DNA of 64,000 nucleotides from contig NC_079324.1 of the NCBI RefSeq assembly GCF_029931775.1, forward strand, positions 63,495,268 to 63,559,267, in the 5' to 3' direction. The stretch comes from Euleptes europaea (lineage: Eukaryota > Chordata > Lepidosauria > Squamata > Sphaerodactylidae). Positions 1 to 10,215 of the stretch are shown one piece after another; positions within the stretch are counted from its first letter, which is position 1, and the number at the start of each line of letters is the position of its first letter. Both the position numbers and the translations under genes were made by a program. Under the pieces are notes generated by a model. That model saw only the letters and a list, made by a program, of their open reading frames with translations, had not been told where the DNA came from and did no database searches.

Positions 1-165
1 TTGGTACCCTTAATCAGACAGACGTGCTTATGGCTGTGCTGTCTGTCTCTCCTCCTGAAGCGGTCTTCTACGCCAGCACTGCCATGAGTGTTCACAGAAG
101 CAGAAACAAGGGTCTGAAATGTCATTTCACGCAATGTAGACATGGCTGCTTCTGTCAGACTGATT

Positions 166-171
166 TTTATT
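166..171 (-). terminator. ALKBH2: Candidate ALKBH2 poly(A) signal
   Basis: AATAAA on the minus strand, about 860 nt past the ALKBH2 stop. I saw no other AATAAA on this strand between them. It would give a 3' UTR of about 0.9 kb. The downstream GU-rich element is not strong. Confidence 0.4.
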
Positions 172-1029
172 GAGAAAGCTTTTTTTAGGAGAAGATGGTG
201 TAGTATTTGATACAGGAACAGATCCTAAGGAGGCAGCTCAAAAACAAAATCACAATTGCAGCCTGGAGGCAGACATCTTTTTCAGAATGCTTGGCTTGCT
301 GCTCAGAGTATATACTTCACCCTACTTCTGACACTATGGCAAACAGACCACATTCAGGTCTCTTGAAGGTGAAGAGATGGCCATCTGTCTTCAGCCTAAG
401 ATACCCTTAGACCTCACTGATTGCACTTGGCAGGTCTTAATATGGGTAAGGTAGTAAGATGCCCAGGATTTGCTCAAAAGCAGGGAGCTGTAACAAATCT
501 GGATGCCGGTGAGGGGAATGGGGGCTTCCAGTTGCCATGACAGACCAGAGATGGGCCATCACTGGAGCAGGCTTAGCTGGCTGTGTTGATTCTTCTGGGT
601 GGAAGGAGAACAGCTGAAGTACATGGTCCTAGCATGTTCTGTTCTCATTTCAGAAGGGAGGTGTAGCCAGGGCAAGGTTCATACCTCTCCCTTTTGTGCA
701 GTTGTAACACCTAGAGGAGAGGAAGCTGTCCAGACCACTGAAGGAACATTAGCCAAAGAGTACAAGACAAGCATTCCCTTAAACGTGGATGAAAATGGTA
801 CCAGACATTGATCTGTGCGACATGACCACCATAGTGATACTCAAAATCAAGTGTTCAGCCAAGCTCACAAGTTCTGTTAGCTTCCTTGCTCAAAACCACT
901 GAAGAATTGAAGCCTTCTGGTATGGTGCCCTGCCCTTGTGTGGCAAGGAATGAGGCAGCCATCTGCCATTTTCAGCCATGTTTCCAGCCATGTGGAAACA
1001 GGACAGCTCTGCGTCCCACTGCCGTTGCA
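172..1029. other. Probable ALKBH2 3' UTR
   Basis: No gene and no repeat recognised. If the poly(A) signal at 166-171 is used, this stretch is ALKBH2 3' UTR on the minus strand. Short open frames here show no protein-family resemblance. Confidence 0.4.
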
Positions 1030-3612
1030 CTAGAGAGCCATAACTTTCCGAAAGGTCAGGTTGATTCTCGGAGCCAAGACGTTCTTACGGCTGGGCAAAC
1101 TGTGGTACCAGTGGCGGTTGGTTGGGAAGTTCATCATCAACAAGCTGCCGTGTTCCAGCTGCAGCTTGATGGGCTCGATGCGGCACGAGGCTCTTTTGCC
1201 CCGGGAAGCCCCGTGCCGGAAGACAAAGTCCCTGCAGGCCCCGAAGGAGACTGAAGCGATTGGGCTGTGAGGGACCAGCTCTTGCTCATCGTCCCTGTGC
1301 TCCCCAATGTGATCGTGTCCATCTTTGTATCTGTGGAGGCAGAAAAGGCCCACTTTAGCTCTTGATCCTCTTAGTTTCTGCCCCAGTCGAAGCCCACCTA
1401 CCCCCCCCCCCGCAACTAACCCAGGGCAGCTCCCGTGTGCGGTGCAGACACACACAGAGGCGCCAGCACACACAAGCCACCCTGCAGAGGAGGCACGTAG
1501 GGCGGAGCGGCGAGTGCTTCGCGCCACCCCAGCCTTGTAAATTACCTGTTAATAAGAACCAAGTTGAAGGTGTGGCTCGTGACCCGCCGGATCTGGTCCC
1601 TGATGTGCTCCAGAACTGGAATCCACGGTTTGGGAGAGAAGGTGACGCCCGAGTAAGTGTGGGTCAGCCCAGGGTCACCGTAGGTCACCTGCTTCCTTGG
1701 AATGTTGTGCCACTTGCCAAAGACCTGCAGTTTGGTAAACTCCCCTGTTTGGAAAAGAAGCATGAAAGGCTCAGGATGGGTTCCCACAACTGGATGTAAC
1801 CGAGAATTGGCATTTGTCAAAAGACTGAATGGTCCACACTGCATACAATCCATTAGGTCAGTGGCTTTGAAACCTCACTGTTCCAGGGAACTGTGTGTGC
1901 GCGCGTGGGGGAGGGGGAGTTCTTCCTCGATAATAGTCTGTGGTGGACAAGCGTCCTTCAAAGACAGACAGCTATGGCCGCCACTACCAAGCTGCCATTC
2001 AGAGCCACTGGAGAGCACCGGCTGTTTTCCAAACCCCATTCTTCCCCTATGCTTTTCAACACCCCAGTGTTAGTGTTGAACACATGAAGCTGCCTTATAC
2101 TGAATCAGACTCTTGGTCCATCAAAATCAGTATTGTCTACTCAGACCAGCAGCAGCTCTCCAGGGTCTCAGGCAGAAAGGGGTCTTTCACATCACCTACT
2201 TGTCTAATCCCTTTAACTGGAGATGCCGGGGATTGACCCTGGGACCTTCTGCATGCCAAGCAGATGCTCTACACACTGAGCCACGGCCCCTCCCCAATTC
2301 TTGGCTCACGTGTGACATCAGCGAGGCCCAAGAAAGCTCGCCTGCACCAATTTGTGTCAACAGAGTGAGCACACACTCCAGAATTCTCTTTGATGTGCAT
2401 GGGTTCCTCAATGGATGAATCGATTCAGGAAAGATCCCCACTGGATAGTACGGCATCTGAAATTTATTTTGAACTATGGTTTCCTGCCATCAAATTTTCA
2501 GGAGTGGCCTTTGGCCTTTTGTTTGCTGTTCATGAAACAGTGTGAGATTAGAATCATAGAATCATAGAGTTGGAAGAGACCACCAGGGTCATCTAGTCCA
2601 ACCCCCTGCACAATGCAGGAAATTCACAACTACCTCCCCCCCACACCCCCAGTGACCCCTATGCCATGCCTAGAAGATGGCTCAGATGCCCTCCCTCTCA
2701 TCATCTGCCTAAGGTCACAGAATCAGCATTGCTGACTGATGGCCCTCTAGCCTCTGCTTCAAAACCTCCAGGGAAGGAGAGCTGACCACCTCCCGAGGAA
2801 GCCTGTTCCACTGAGGAACCACTCTAACTATTGGAAACTCTTTTGATTTAATTTCAACCCGTTGGTTCTGGTCCGACCTTCTTGAGCAACAGAAAACAAC
2901 TCGGCACCCTCCTCTATATGACAGCCCTTCAAGTACTTGAACATGGTGATCATATCCCCTCTCAGTCTTCTCCTCTTCAGGCTAATTAGACATTCTGCGA
3001 CTTGTTCTTAGATCTTTCCCCTCCTCCATCAATTTCTAACCCATGTCTTTTCTTTCATCTCCTAATTAAGAAGTTACTGGAATTGTGTTGTCAACAAGAG
3101 TTTGCACACAATTGTTTTAAAAAACGTTTAAAGTAAATAACTTTTTAAAAAAGGACATAGCAGCACTAAAAACTAGGGTCTTGGCTGCTACATTCGAGAT
3201 GGCTGCTACCTTATCAACAAAAAAGGTAGATTTTTAACGCAGCCTTTCAGATAGCTAATTGCTAGCCATGGATTCAGAGGGTGAACTCTGGCCCACAAGC
3301 TAAAGATTAGACTCCAGGCATTTACTTACCTTCAAAATATTCAATTTCCTTTTCCAATTCTTGGAAGAGCCTGTCAGCCTCGGTTCTGCTAAACAGGATC
3401 GTGTAGTGGCAGTTCAGCCCCTCGGCCCGAATTTCCCTCCAAGGGGTGGCACGTCCCTGGCAGGGCTCATCTGAGAGGGCCACAGGCAGCCTGGGCCTTT
3501 TCTCCTCTGTCCCCTTCTGTTCCTTGGTACAGTCTCCATCCCCCTCATTTGGCTGATGCTTTCTCTTCTCTGGTGTGAGCTTCAGAGCTCCCCGGACTAG
3601 GAATTTATCCAT
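1030..3612 (-). CDS. ALKBH2: ALKBH2, DNA oxidative demethylase (coding exons 2-4)
   Basis: An Fe(II)/2-oxoglutarate dioxygenase that removes 1-methyladenine and 3-methylcytosine from double-stranded nuclear DNA. Coding exons on the minus strand are 3612-3330, 1744-1546 and 1330-1030 (TAG stop). They join with consistent phases into 260 residues; human has 261. The start is ATG at 3612; an ATG two codons upstream (3618) would only add Met-Ala. Residues KFLVR (3-7) fit the APIM PCNA-binding motif. V102-F103-G104 match the hairpin that human ALKBH2 inserts into the duplex. Iron ligands H172, D174 (EHRDD) and H237 (HWYHSLP), and the 2-oxoglutarate arginines R249 and R255 (RINLTFR), are all present. 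The acceptor at 3630-3631 shows a separate upstream 5' UTR exon. It is divergent to UNG. Identity rests on recalled human protein sequence and near-full-length agreement. Confidence 0.97.
2081..2294 (-). repeat. tRNA-Ala-derived SINE
   Basis: Minus strand begins GGGAGGGGCCGTGGCTCAGT, the head of an alanine tRNA. The body carries the motifs GTCTGAGTAGACAATACTGA and AAGGCAGCTTCATGTG shared by all copies of this family here. It lies between ALKBH2 coding exons 2 and 3. Confidence 0.85.
2550..2996 (-). repeat. CR1 LINE 3' end
   Basis: On plus it starts AGAATCATAGAATCATAGAG, the reverse complement of the CR1 ATTCTATGA tail. CR1 3' sequence (TCATCTAGTCCAACCCCCTG, GAGGAAGCCTGTTCCACTGA) follows. 5'-truncated. 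Confidence 0.9.
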
Positions 3613-3747
3613 TGCCATTAGCAACGCACCTGAAATTGGGAAAGGGAGTGAAGAACAAGCCTGCATTCAACTGAACTACATTAGGCATTAAATAGTATGT
3701 TGTTGGGTGTTCTCCAAGAGCCAACAGAATAGGAAATAGATAAGCCA

Positions 3748-3828
3748 CAGCTCACGAAAGCTCATACCCTGCCAGAAAATATTTTTGCTAGTCTTTAAGG
3801 TGCTACTGGACTCTTGCTCTTTTCTACT
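3748..3828 (+). repeat. Fragment of a dispersed lizard repeat (AAAGCTCATACCCTGCC family)
   Basis: Contains CTTTAAGGTGCTACTGGACT, which recurs inverted near 45140-45170 and, as CCTTAAAGACT, at 40640. Class uncertain. Confidence 0.4.
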
Positions 3829-3980
3829 TCTTCATTCAGTGCACAAGGTACTGGAGAGAGCTGCTGAAACAGCTGAGATGGCTTTCAAAAGGGTCAGTCA
3901 AAACTACATTCACAGTGGAGAGGAAGCAGAAACCCCAGATGCTTCTCCAGCTGGGATAAAAAAGAAGATAGATGTCCCAA

Positions 3981-4128
3981 GCATCTCCAGTTAAAGGGAC
4001 TATAGGCAAGCAGGTGATGTGAGAGACCCTTTTCTGCCGGAGACCCTGGAGAGCCGCTGCCGGTCTGAGTAGACAATACCTTGATGGACCAAGGGTCTGA
4101 TTCGGTATAAGGCAGCTTCATGTGTTCA
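3981..4128 (+). repeat. tRNA-Ala SINE, 5'-truncated
   Basis: Body and tail only (CATCTCCAGTTAAAGGGACT to GGCAGCTTCATGTGTTC), nearly identical to the full copy that follows at 4163, so possibly a tandem insertion or local duplication. Confidence 0.8.
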
Positions 4129-4162
4129 ATTGCAAGACTGTATTGCAAGATCCCTTCTCTGT

Positions 4163-4386
4163 GGAGGAGGCGCCATGGCTCAGTGGTAGAGCCTCTGCTT
4201 GGCATGCAGGAGGTCCCACGTTCAATCCCAAGTGGCATCTCCAGTTAAAGGGACTATAGGCAAGTAGGTGATGTGAGAGACCCTTTTCTGCCGGAGACCC
4301 TGGAGAGCCGCTGCCGGTCTGAGTAGACAATACTGACTTGGATGGACGGGGGGGGGTCTGATTCAATATGAGGCAGCTTCATGTGC
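4163..4386 (+). repeat. tRNA-Ala SINE
   Basis: Full length, with head GGCTCAGTGGTAGAGCCTCT and B-box-like GTTCAATCCC. It ends about 65 bp from the ALKBH2 first-exon donor. Confidence 0.85.
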
Positions 4387-4451
4387 AAAGGCGCACGAGA
4401 CTAGCGAGCAGAATCATCCACCGCGTTCAATGGGCCATGCAACCCACTCAC

Positions 4452-4560
4452 CTTCCTACCCCACAACGCGCATGCGCCACAGTCCCACGTTTCCCCCGTT
4501 AGTCCCGGCTTCTCCCTGGAGCACGCATGCGCAGACCAAACCCCTCAGGTAAAGGCCGCC
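4452..4560 (-). other. ALKBH2: ALKBH2 non-coding first exon (inferred; 5' end unknown)
   Basis: The minus strand reads AAG|GTGAGT with its GT at 4451-4450, a near-perfect donor. It lies inside the GC-rich divergent promoter. The coding exon has an acceptor (TTTCAG, exon from 3629), so transcripts should join 4452 to 3629 and leave a short 5' UTR. The transcription start is not visible; the upper bound is a guess. Two tRNA-Ala SINEs sit in the intron, the nearer ending about 65 bp from the donor. Confidence 0.6.
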
Positions 4561-4750
4561 CTCTCGTCACGCGCATGCGCATTTACGTTGGCGCCAGTTT
4601 TGGGTTCTTGATTGAACGAAAGCGGGTCCCGCTGTGAGGGGGAAAAAGCGGCGGCCGCGGATCTTCTTCCTCCTCCTCGTCTTCCACACCCGAGCGAACC
4701 GGGTTCCTCCAGAGCTGCAGCGCCCCATTCCGCCTGTGAACGGAGCCGCT
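4453..4750. promoter_or_regulatory. Bidirectional ALKBH2/UNG2 promoter with NRF1-like sites
   Basis: GC-rich interval between the ALKBH2 first-exon donor (4452, minus) and the UNG2 ATG (4751, plus). Three copies of the NRF1 palindrome lie at 4467-4478 (11/12 to YGCGCAYGCGCR), 4522-4533 (11/12) and 4570-4581 (CGCGCATGCGCA, 12/12). I saw no TATA box. NRF1 sites in CpG-rich TATA-less promoters are typical of divergent housekeeping pairs. Joint control is inferred from position, not shown. Confidence 0.75.
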
Positions 4751-7700
4751 ATGATCGGACAGAAGACGCTGCTCTCCTTTTTTTCGGCCGGGCCCGGCAA
4801 GAAGCGGAGCCGCTCGCCGGAACCGGGCAAGACCGCTGAGGTAAAGGGAGGCGGGAGAAGCGCCGCTTCAAGGCCACAAAGGAAAACTTGGGGGATGTTT
4901 TTAATCGCCGGAGTTCGCGCGCGTTAGAAAAAGGCGCCAGTCAGAAGTAGCAACCAATGAGAAGCGTCCTTCGTTGCGCCACAACCAATAGAAAAGTAGA
5001 TTAGAGGTGGGACTAGGTTCGGACCAATAGAGCTCAGTGTTTCGTTGGCAACCAGAGGGCGGGGGGCGGAACGACAGCGACGCTGTCCCTACCGCAGGGA
5101 AGTGGGAGGGCGGGGCTGTCTGACAGTCCAATAGGGAGGCAGGGGTGGTCTGTTGGGCTGTTATTTTTGCCGCGAAATGCCCGCGTGTTGCCCTCTGGCC
5201 GGAAGTTATTGTGGTTCTTGTTTTGGTCCCCGCTCATGGCTGTTTCTGCCCGAGCTCTGGCCTCCCTGACGCAGCTTCCTTTGTCCTCTCCTTCCCTCCT
5301 GTTCCATGGATTCTTCCTTGGTTTTTTCCAGGCCTGCTCTCCCAAGAGGTCAAAGTCTGATACCTCCTCCCCGCGGTCTCCTCCTCTGAGCCCGGAGCAG
5401 CTAGAACGGATCCGCAGGAACAAAGAGGCGGCGTTGCAAAGACTCGCTGCCCGCGCTAACAGCCTCGTCCCCTCGGAAATCGGGCACAGCTGGAGGGTCT
5501 CGCTGACTGGGGAGTTCTCCAAGCCCTATTTCTCCCAGGTAGGCAAGAGGTACTGAGGCACATCTGTTCGTTCTTAATCCAATACCTTAAGTCTGAGCTT
5601 TCTGTCCTATTGTTTGGAGATTATAACAATTTTTAAAAATCTCCTTCTCTCCCCCTAACCAGCTAATGGCCTTTATTGCTGAAGAGCGCAAGCGTTACTC
5701 TGTCTACCCACCCCCACATCAAGTCTTCACCTGGACCCAGTTGTGCGATATCCATGATGTGAGTATTTCTGAAAGACTGAATCTGTCCTTCAGGTCTAGC
5801 TCAGTAACTGGATGTCACCAGCTGTATCTTCTTGACTTCTGTCCTGCATGGGCTTTTGCTCGATACTCACCTTGAGGAACCCTCCCAACACTCAAAATCT
5901 CCCACTCCAGGATTCACTAAGCTCTCAGGGGTATAGCAGGCCAAACTACCAGCACCCCTCTCCCTTTGACTGACCCAGCGGCTGTCCCTCTTCCACGTTT
6001 CCTACAGTAAGCTCAGTCCTCATCTTTCTTTGGGAGGGGGTGGTGAAGCAAAGTGTCATGGGTTACTTTACACAGTCATATATTTTTGCATTCCTGGGAA
6101 GGCCCCCAAGTATGTTAAGGTTCCCGGATTGTTTCTGGGTGTCCCGTTGTGCTGTAGTCCTGACCAGAGTGGAGCCCAGCCGCTTGGCCATTAGGAGCGG
6201 TAGCTGGGAGTGGTTTGCTTAAGGCCAGGCAGTGAGCCCGTTAATGCTGAAGCAATCTCATATTTGCCATTGAGTCTCCTTGAGCCCCCTTTTCCAGTTC
6301 ACCCTGTTCCTTCTCCTCTCTCTTGGCCTTGCAACATATCTGTGAGAGTTGTGACCCACTTCTGGGTCCTGACGCACAGACTGAGAATTGCTATCCAAGC
6401 GAAGAAAGTAGCAAACAAGTTCTGTCTGCATTGCAGAGCAAAGGAAAGACCAAGGATGGCTGTTAACATTTCTGCATTTGCAACTTCAGGTGAAAGTTGT
6501 CATCTTGGGCCAGGACCCTTATCATGGGCCCAGTCAAGCGCATGGCCTCTGCTTCAGCGTCCAGAGGCCAGTGCCGCCTCCCCCCAGGTATGGTTCACCT
6601 TTGCCTGTCTAAAACTTCCAGAGTTGTGTTAGGATCAGGCATGCATGCTTCTTTCTCATGGGCCTTTGTTTCCAGGGAACATGTCTTTGCTATTTTGATG
6701 GGTATAGAATATTCTACGCACATTCGAGTAAATATTATGGATTGTTTGAAATGCGTGTAGCCCCGGTATGGAAGGCTCTGGTTACAAAAAAAACTTTTAT
6801 TTTTTGTTTGCAGCCTAGAAAATATTTACAAAGAGCTTGAGACAGACGTGGAAGACTTTTCTCATCCAGGCCACGGAGACTTGACAGGATGGGCCAAACA
6901 AGGTGACTGAGTTCCCTATTTTGCTTTCTAGGCTGGGCCCTGCCCTGCCACACCCTCTGCATTAGCATCTGGCAGGAAGAATCATTTCTGGTAGAAGCTG
7001 GAGGGTCCGTGTAAGCACTTGCCTGCTTCTGGCAAGGCAGGATACCCAGGGGCTGCTGTTAGTGTTAGTCGTGCTTCTCCACTGTTGGCAGCAGCTGAGA
7101 GAAGCCAGGTGAGCTTATGGTTGCATTTAGGTTCACCAGCATGGTGTAGTGGTTAAGAGCGGTGGTTTGGAGGGGTGGAGTCTGATCTGAAGAACCGGGT
7201 TTGATTCCCCACTCATCCACATGAGCGGTGGAGGCTAATCTGGTGAACTGGATTTGTTTCCCCACTCCTACATATGAAGCCAGCTGGGTGACCATGGGCT
7301 AGTCATACTCAGCCCCACCTACCTCACAGGGTGTCTGTTGTGGGGAGGGGAAGGGAAGGAAATTGTAAGCCAGTTTGATTCTCCCTTAAGTGGTAGAGAA
7401 AGTCGGCATATCAAAACCAACTCCTCTTTATGCAGCTGATGAATTTGTTTGTCCACATGGGTATCCCCATGTGTTTTAGCCTCATCTTCATAGATGCCTT
7501 CCCTGTGTATCTCAGTGAACTTAAGCCTACGTGCATCTGTTGCATAAAGCATTATTCATTGTTTGTTCCTGTTTATGCCTTCTTGTTTTGTGTGAACTTC
7601 AGGAGTCCTTTTGCTCAATGCTGTCCTCACAGTTCGAGCGCACCAAGCCAATTCTCACAAGGAGAAGGGGTGGGAGCAGTTCACAGATGCGGTGGTGTCC

Positions 7701-8882
7701 TGGCTGAACAAAAACCTGGACGGGCTAGTCTTCATGCTTTGGGGAGCCTATGCTCAGAAGAAAGGCAGCACTATCGACCAAGTAAGCACCACTGGGCTTT
7801 TCCATCCTTCCAGAAGTCATGTCTGCTTGGGCAGAGAAGGATCAAGGTGACGGGGTTAGCTGGCATGCAGTGAGGACTCTAAACCTGAGCTCTGGCTTCC
7901 AGCAACAGCCTCTTTGGGACATTTATTTTATTGGGAGGGGGGCACTCAGGTATCCAGCAGTGAAACCTCTGTGTTTAGAAACTGGCCACTGCTAACTACT
8001 TGGTATGGGGGCCGGATTTCAGAGGGTGGGTGTTGTCTCTGTTCCGCTTTTGATCTTCTCTGGCAGAAGAGAGGATGCTGATCCAAATACTTTTTTGACC
8101 TGGAACATGACTGTCACGCTGTGTCAAGTCAAAAGATTATTTGGCAGAGGCGGCATGTCTCATTTTGGCTGACAGTGTGCAAAGGGGTTAGATTTACTGT
8201 ATGAAAGAAAAAGTGTCAGGTCCTTCTTTCCTACAGTAAATCTAACCCTTTTGCACACTGTCAGACAAAATGAGACATGCCTCCTCTGCAGCATCCTAAG
8301 CAATTGAGGTTTATTTGGGTGCCTCCTTTATTTTGGTCCAGGCACTGTGTAAAAGTTTTTGGAATCCTGATTTTAGAATCATAGAGTTGGAAGGGACCAC
8401 CAGGGTCATCTAGTCCAATCCCCTGCACAATGCAGGAAATTAACTACCTCCCCCCACATTCCCAGTGAACCCAACCCTCCCCCTGCCATGCAGGATCCCA
8501 CAATCAAAGCACTCCCAACAGATGGCCATCTAGCCTCAACTGAAATTTAGCTTTCCTGGACAAATGCCCAAAATTTAGATTCTGCTATTCTATTTGAAAT
8601 GTATTAATGTTCACCACCTTGGAGGCCCTGAGTTGCATTGAAAGGTGGCATACAAATATTTTAAATAAGCCACCATAATTTATTATTTATGAAACACAAG
8701 TGGGAACGATTGTGAGGTGAGATTTCTCTGATCTCTTGCAGAAACGTCACCATGTCTTGAGGACGGTCCACCCTTCACCCCTTTCTGTGCACAGAGGCTT
8801 CTTTGGCTGTAAGCATTTCTCCAAAACAAATGAATTGCTGCAAAAATCTGGGAAGGAGCCCATTGACTGGAGAGCGCTTTGA
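4751..8882 (+). CDS. UNG: UNG, uracil-DNA glycosylase (nuclear UNG2 isoform)
   Basis: Removes uracil from DNA to start base-excision repair. Exons 4751-4840, 5332-5538, 5663-5758, 6490-6587, 6814-6902, 7603-7781 and 8742-8882 (TGA stop) sum to 900 nt, giving 299 residues (human UNG2 313). Exon 1A starts [11 protein letters not shown] with the PIP box QKTLLSFF for PCNA, then a basic KKRSRS stretch. [13 protein letters not shown] matches the RPA-binding helix. The catalytic loop GQDPYHG holds D140; the following residue pair is SQ where human has NQ. LLLNAV carries the uracil-specificity Asn. HPSPLS holds H263 and the minor-groove loop. The protein ends KEPIDWRAL. Exon 1A is about 14 residues shorter than human, the main length difference. 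All catalytic motifs are intact. Confidence 0.98.
4950..5176 (+). promoter_or_regulatory. UNG: Internal UNG1 promoter with four CCAAT boxes
   Basis: Between UNG exon 1A and the UNG1 ATG lie four same-strand CCAAT boxes at 4954-4958, 4985-4989, 5024-5028 and 5128-5132. GC boxes (GGGCGGGG) lie near 5056 and 5109. No TATA box is seen. A GCCGCGAAA motif near 5169 is a partial E2F-like match. This fits the downstream promoter known for mammalian UNG1. Four CCAAT boxes in under 200 bp suggest NF-Y occupancy. Confidence 0.65.
5236..5538 (+). CDS. UNG: UNG1 mitochondrial isoform first exon (exon 1B reading through into exon 2)
   Basis: ATG at 5236 opens a frame that runs straight through the UNG2 acceptor (AG at 5330-5331) into the shared exon. 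It adds a 32-residue leader beginning [18 protein letters not shown], then ACSPKRSK. The leader is rich in Ser, Leu and Ala with one Arg and no acidic residue, as expected of a mitochondrial presequence. Human UNG1 is made the same way: exon 1A of UNG2 splices into an acceptor inside exon 1B after codon 35. The predicted UNG1 is 301 residues (human 304). The long frame extends further 5', but without an in-frame ATG. The isoform is inferred from conserved architecture. Confidence 0.72.
7133..7436 (+). repeat. tRNA/CORE (MIR-like) SINE
   Basis: Head GGTGTAGTGGTTAAGAGCGG, B box GGTTTGATTCCCC, core GGGTGACCATGGGCTAGTCA and LINE-like tail GAAAGTCGGCATATC. In UNG intron 5. Confidence 0.85.
8144..8290. 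mobile_element. Fold-back (palindromic) MITE in UNG intron 6
   Basis: Two arms of about 66 bp (8144-8209 and 8224-8290) are near-perfect inverted copies around a 14-bp loop. The left arm includes CATGTCTCATTTTGG, the right its complement. No coding capacity. Transcripts would form a long hairpin. Confidence 0.8.
8375..8545 (-). repeat. CR1 LINE 3' end, short
   Basis: AGAATCATAGAGTTGGAAGG then TCATCTAGTCCAATCCCCTG. Lies about 195 bp before UNG exon 7. Confidence 0.85.
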
Positions 8883-10215
8883 ATGGTTCATGCGGTCTTG
8901 GGAGGCAGCTTCAATCTAAAACAGATGGTGTACCATTTAAGAGCATCAGTTTTAAGAGCTTGGAGGGTTCTAGAAATTTCATCTTTGTGTTTGGGGCAGG
9001 GTGACCTAAACCGTCTTCTTCAGCCCTCTTCTGGATTAGTTCCTTGAAGCGAGTACAACGATTCCTAAGAGTACTTTTTGAGGCTTGGAGAAGTTGGTAT
9101 ATATATATATTTCTCACTCTGTGTGCATTTAAAGGCAAATTACAGTTGCTTACAAGGAGTAATGTGACTTCTTGTTCTCAGGTCTGTGCCCCCCAAAACG
9201 TTCTGTTCTCTGCCATTGTAACACACTTTATTTTTTGCTCCTTATCTTGTTGCCTGAGGAACATGGAAACGTCTCTTCATTCCTAACAGCAAAGAAGCTA
9301 TTTTTCATTTTGGCCCTGTTACAATAAGAAAAAAAAGTTACTAGCAAAGCAGTTGTGGCATTCAAGGTGGTTTGAGTAGTCTTCCAAGCTGGCCCTTTTT
9401 AAAGTGATAGGTTAAAAGTTTTGCTATGTTCCATGATGCTCAACTTAAGTAGTTTCTATCACCTGAAGAACTGAATTTCATTGGCTTCCCTCCTCACACC
9501 GACAGATTGAAAGGATTAGGTCCAGTATGGGACAGCATTGCCAGGATTCTGTAAGGAGGAGGAATCCTATAATAGTTGGGTAGAAGGGAGAATACTAATG
9601 CCTTTCATTTCCCACTTTGAAGTAGCGTGACTATGGGATAAGCTGCATTTGCTAAACAAATTACCATTAGGCAGACGTGAACTTTGGTGTCCCAGAGTGG
9701 TGCTGGTTCTGAGCTGCAGAAGTCTCTCCAGCATTTGCAAATTTAAGAAATCATACATTAAAAATGTGCTGCCTGGAAATTGGTCATTTGTAGCTTCCAT
9801 CTGCGTAGGACGATCCTGTGGTTATCCCATTTGTGCATCCCCTTGTGAGTGGAGTGTGGTAACACTTACTAAGAGGTTACGTGTACCCAGCTGTTCTCAT
9901 TGTTAAAGCTGCCATGCACCAAATCACTTGTGGATTCCATCCTAGGGCTTGCTCCATCCTAGGGCAGGTCCTCATAAAGGCGTCTGTGTTAAAGCTATTT
10001 AGCGGTTCCTAGCTAAATATCTGTATCACCTAGAATTCCCAAGAAGCAAAGTCGGTTTACCTGTTTTGTATGCAAATTGCATAAGATCTATACTGGTATA
10101 TTTTAAATACCAAATTAAGATACATGCGTTGTTCCTGTAACACTAGTAACAAAGTTGGCTTTTTTGAGTCACTATAATTTTTTTAAAATAAACACCTGTT
10201 TTGATACATGTTTCT
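8883..10215 (+). other. UNG: UNG 3' UTR with poly(A) signal at 10187-10192
   Basis: AT-rich, largely repeat-free DNA after the UNG stop. AATAAA at 10187-10192 is followed by a GT-rich stretch (CCTGTTTTGATACATG), a good cleavage context. The 3' UTR would be about 1.3 kb, near the mammalian UNG length. No gene is seen here. Confidence 0.6.

Noticed and set aside
5167-5235. Longer UNG1 leader ([15 protein letters not shown]) starting at 5167
   Set aside because: The codon at 5167 is TTG, not ATG. The first in-frame ATG is 5236, and the ATG at 5177 is out of frame.
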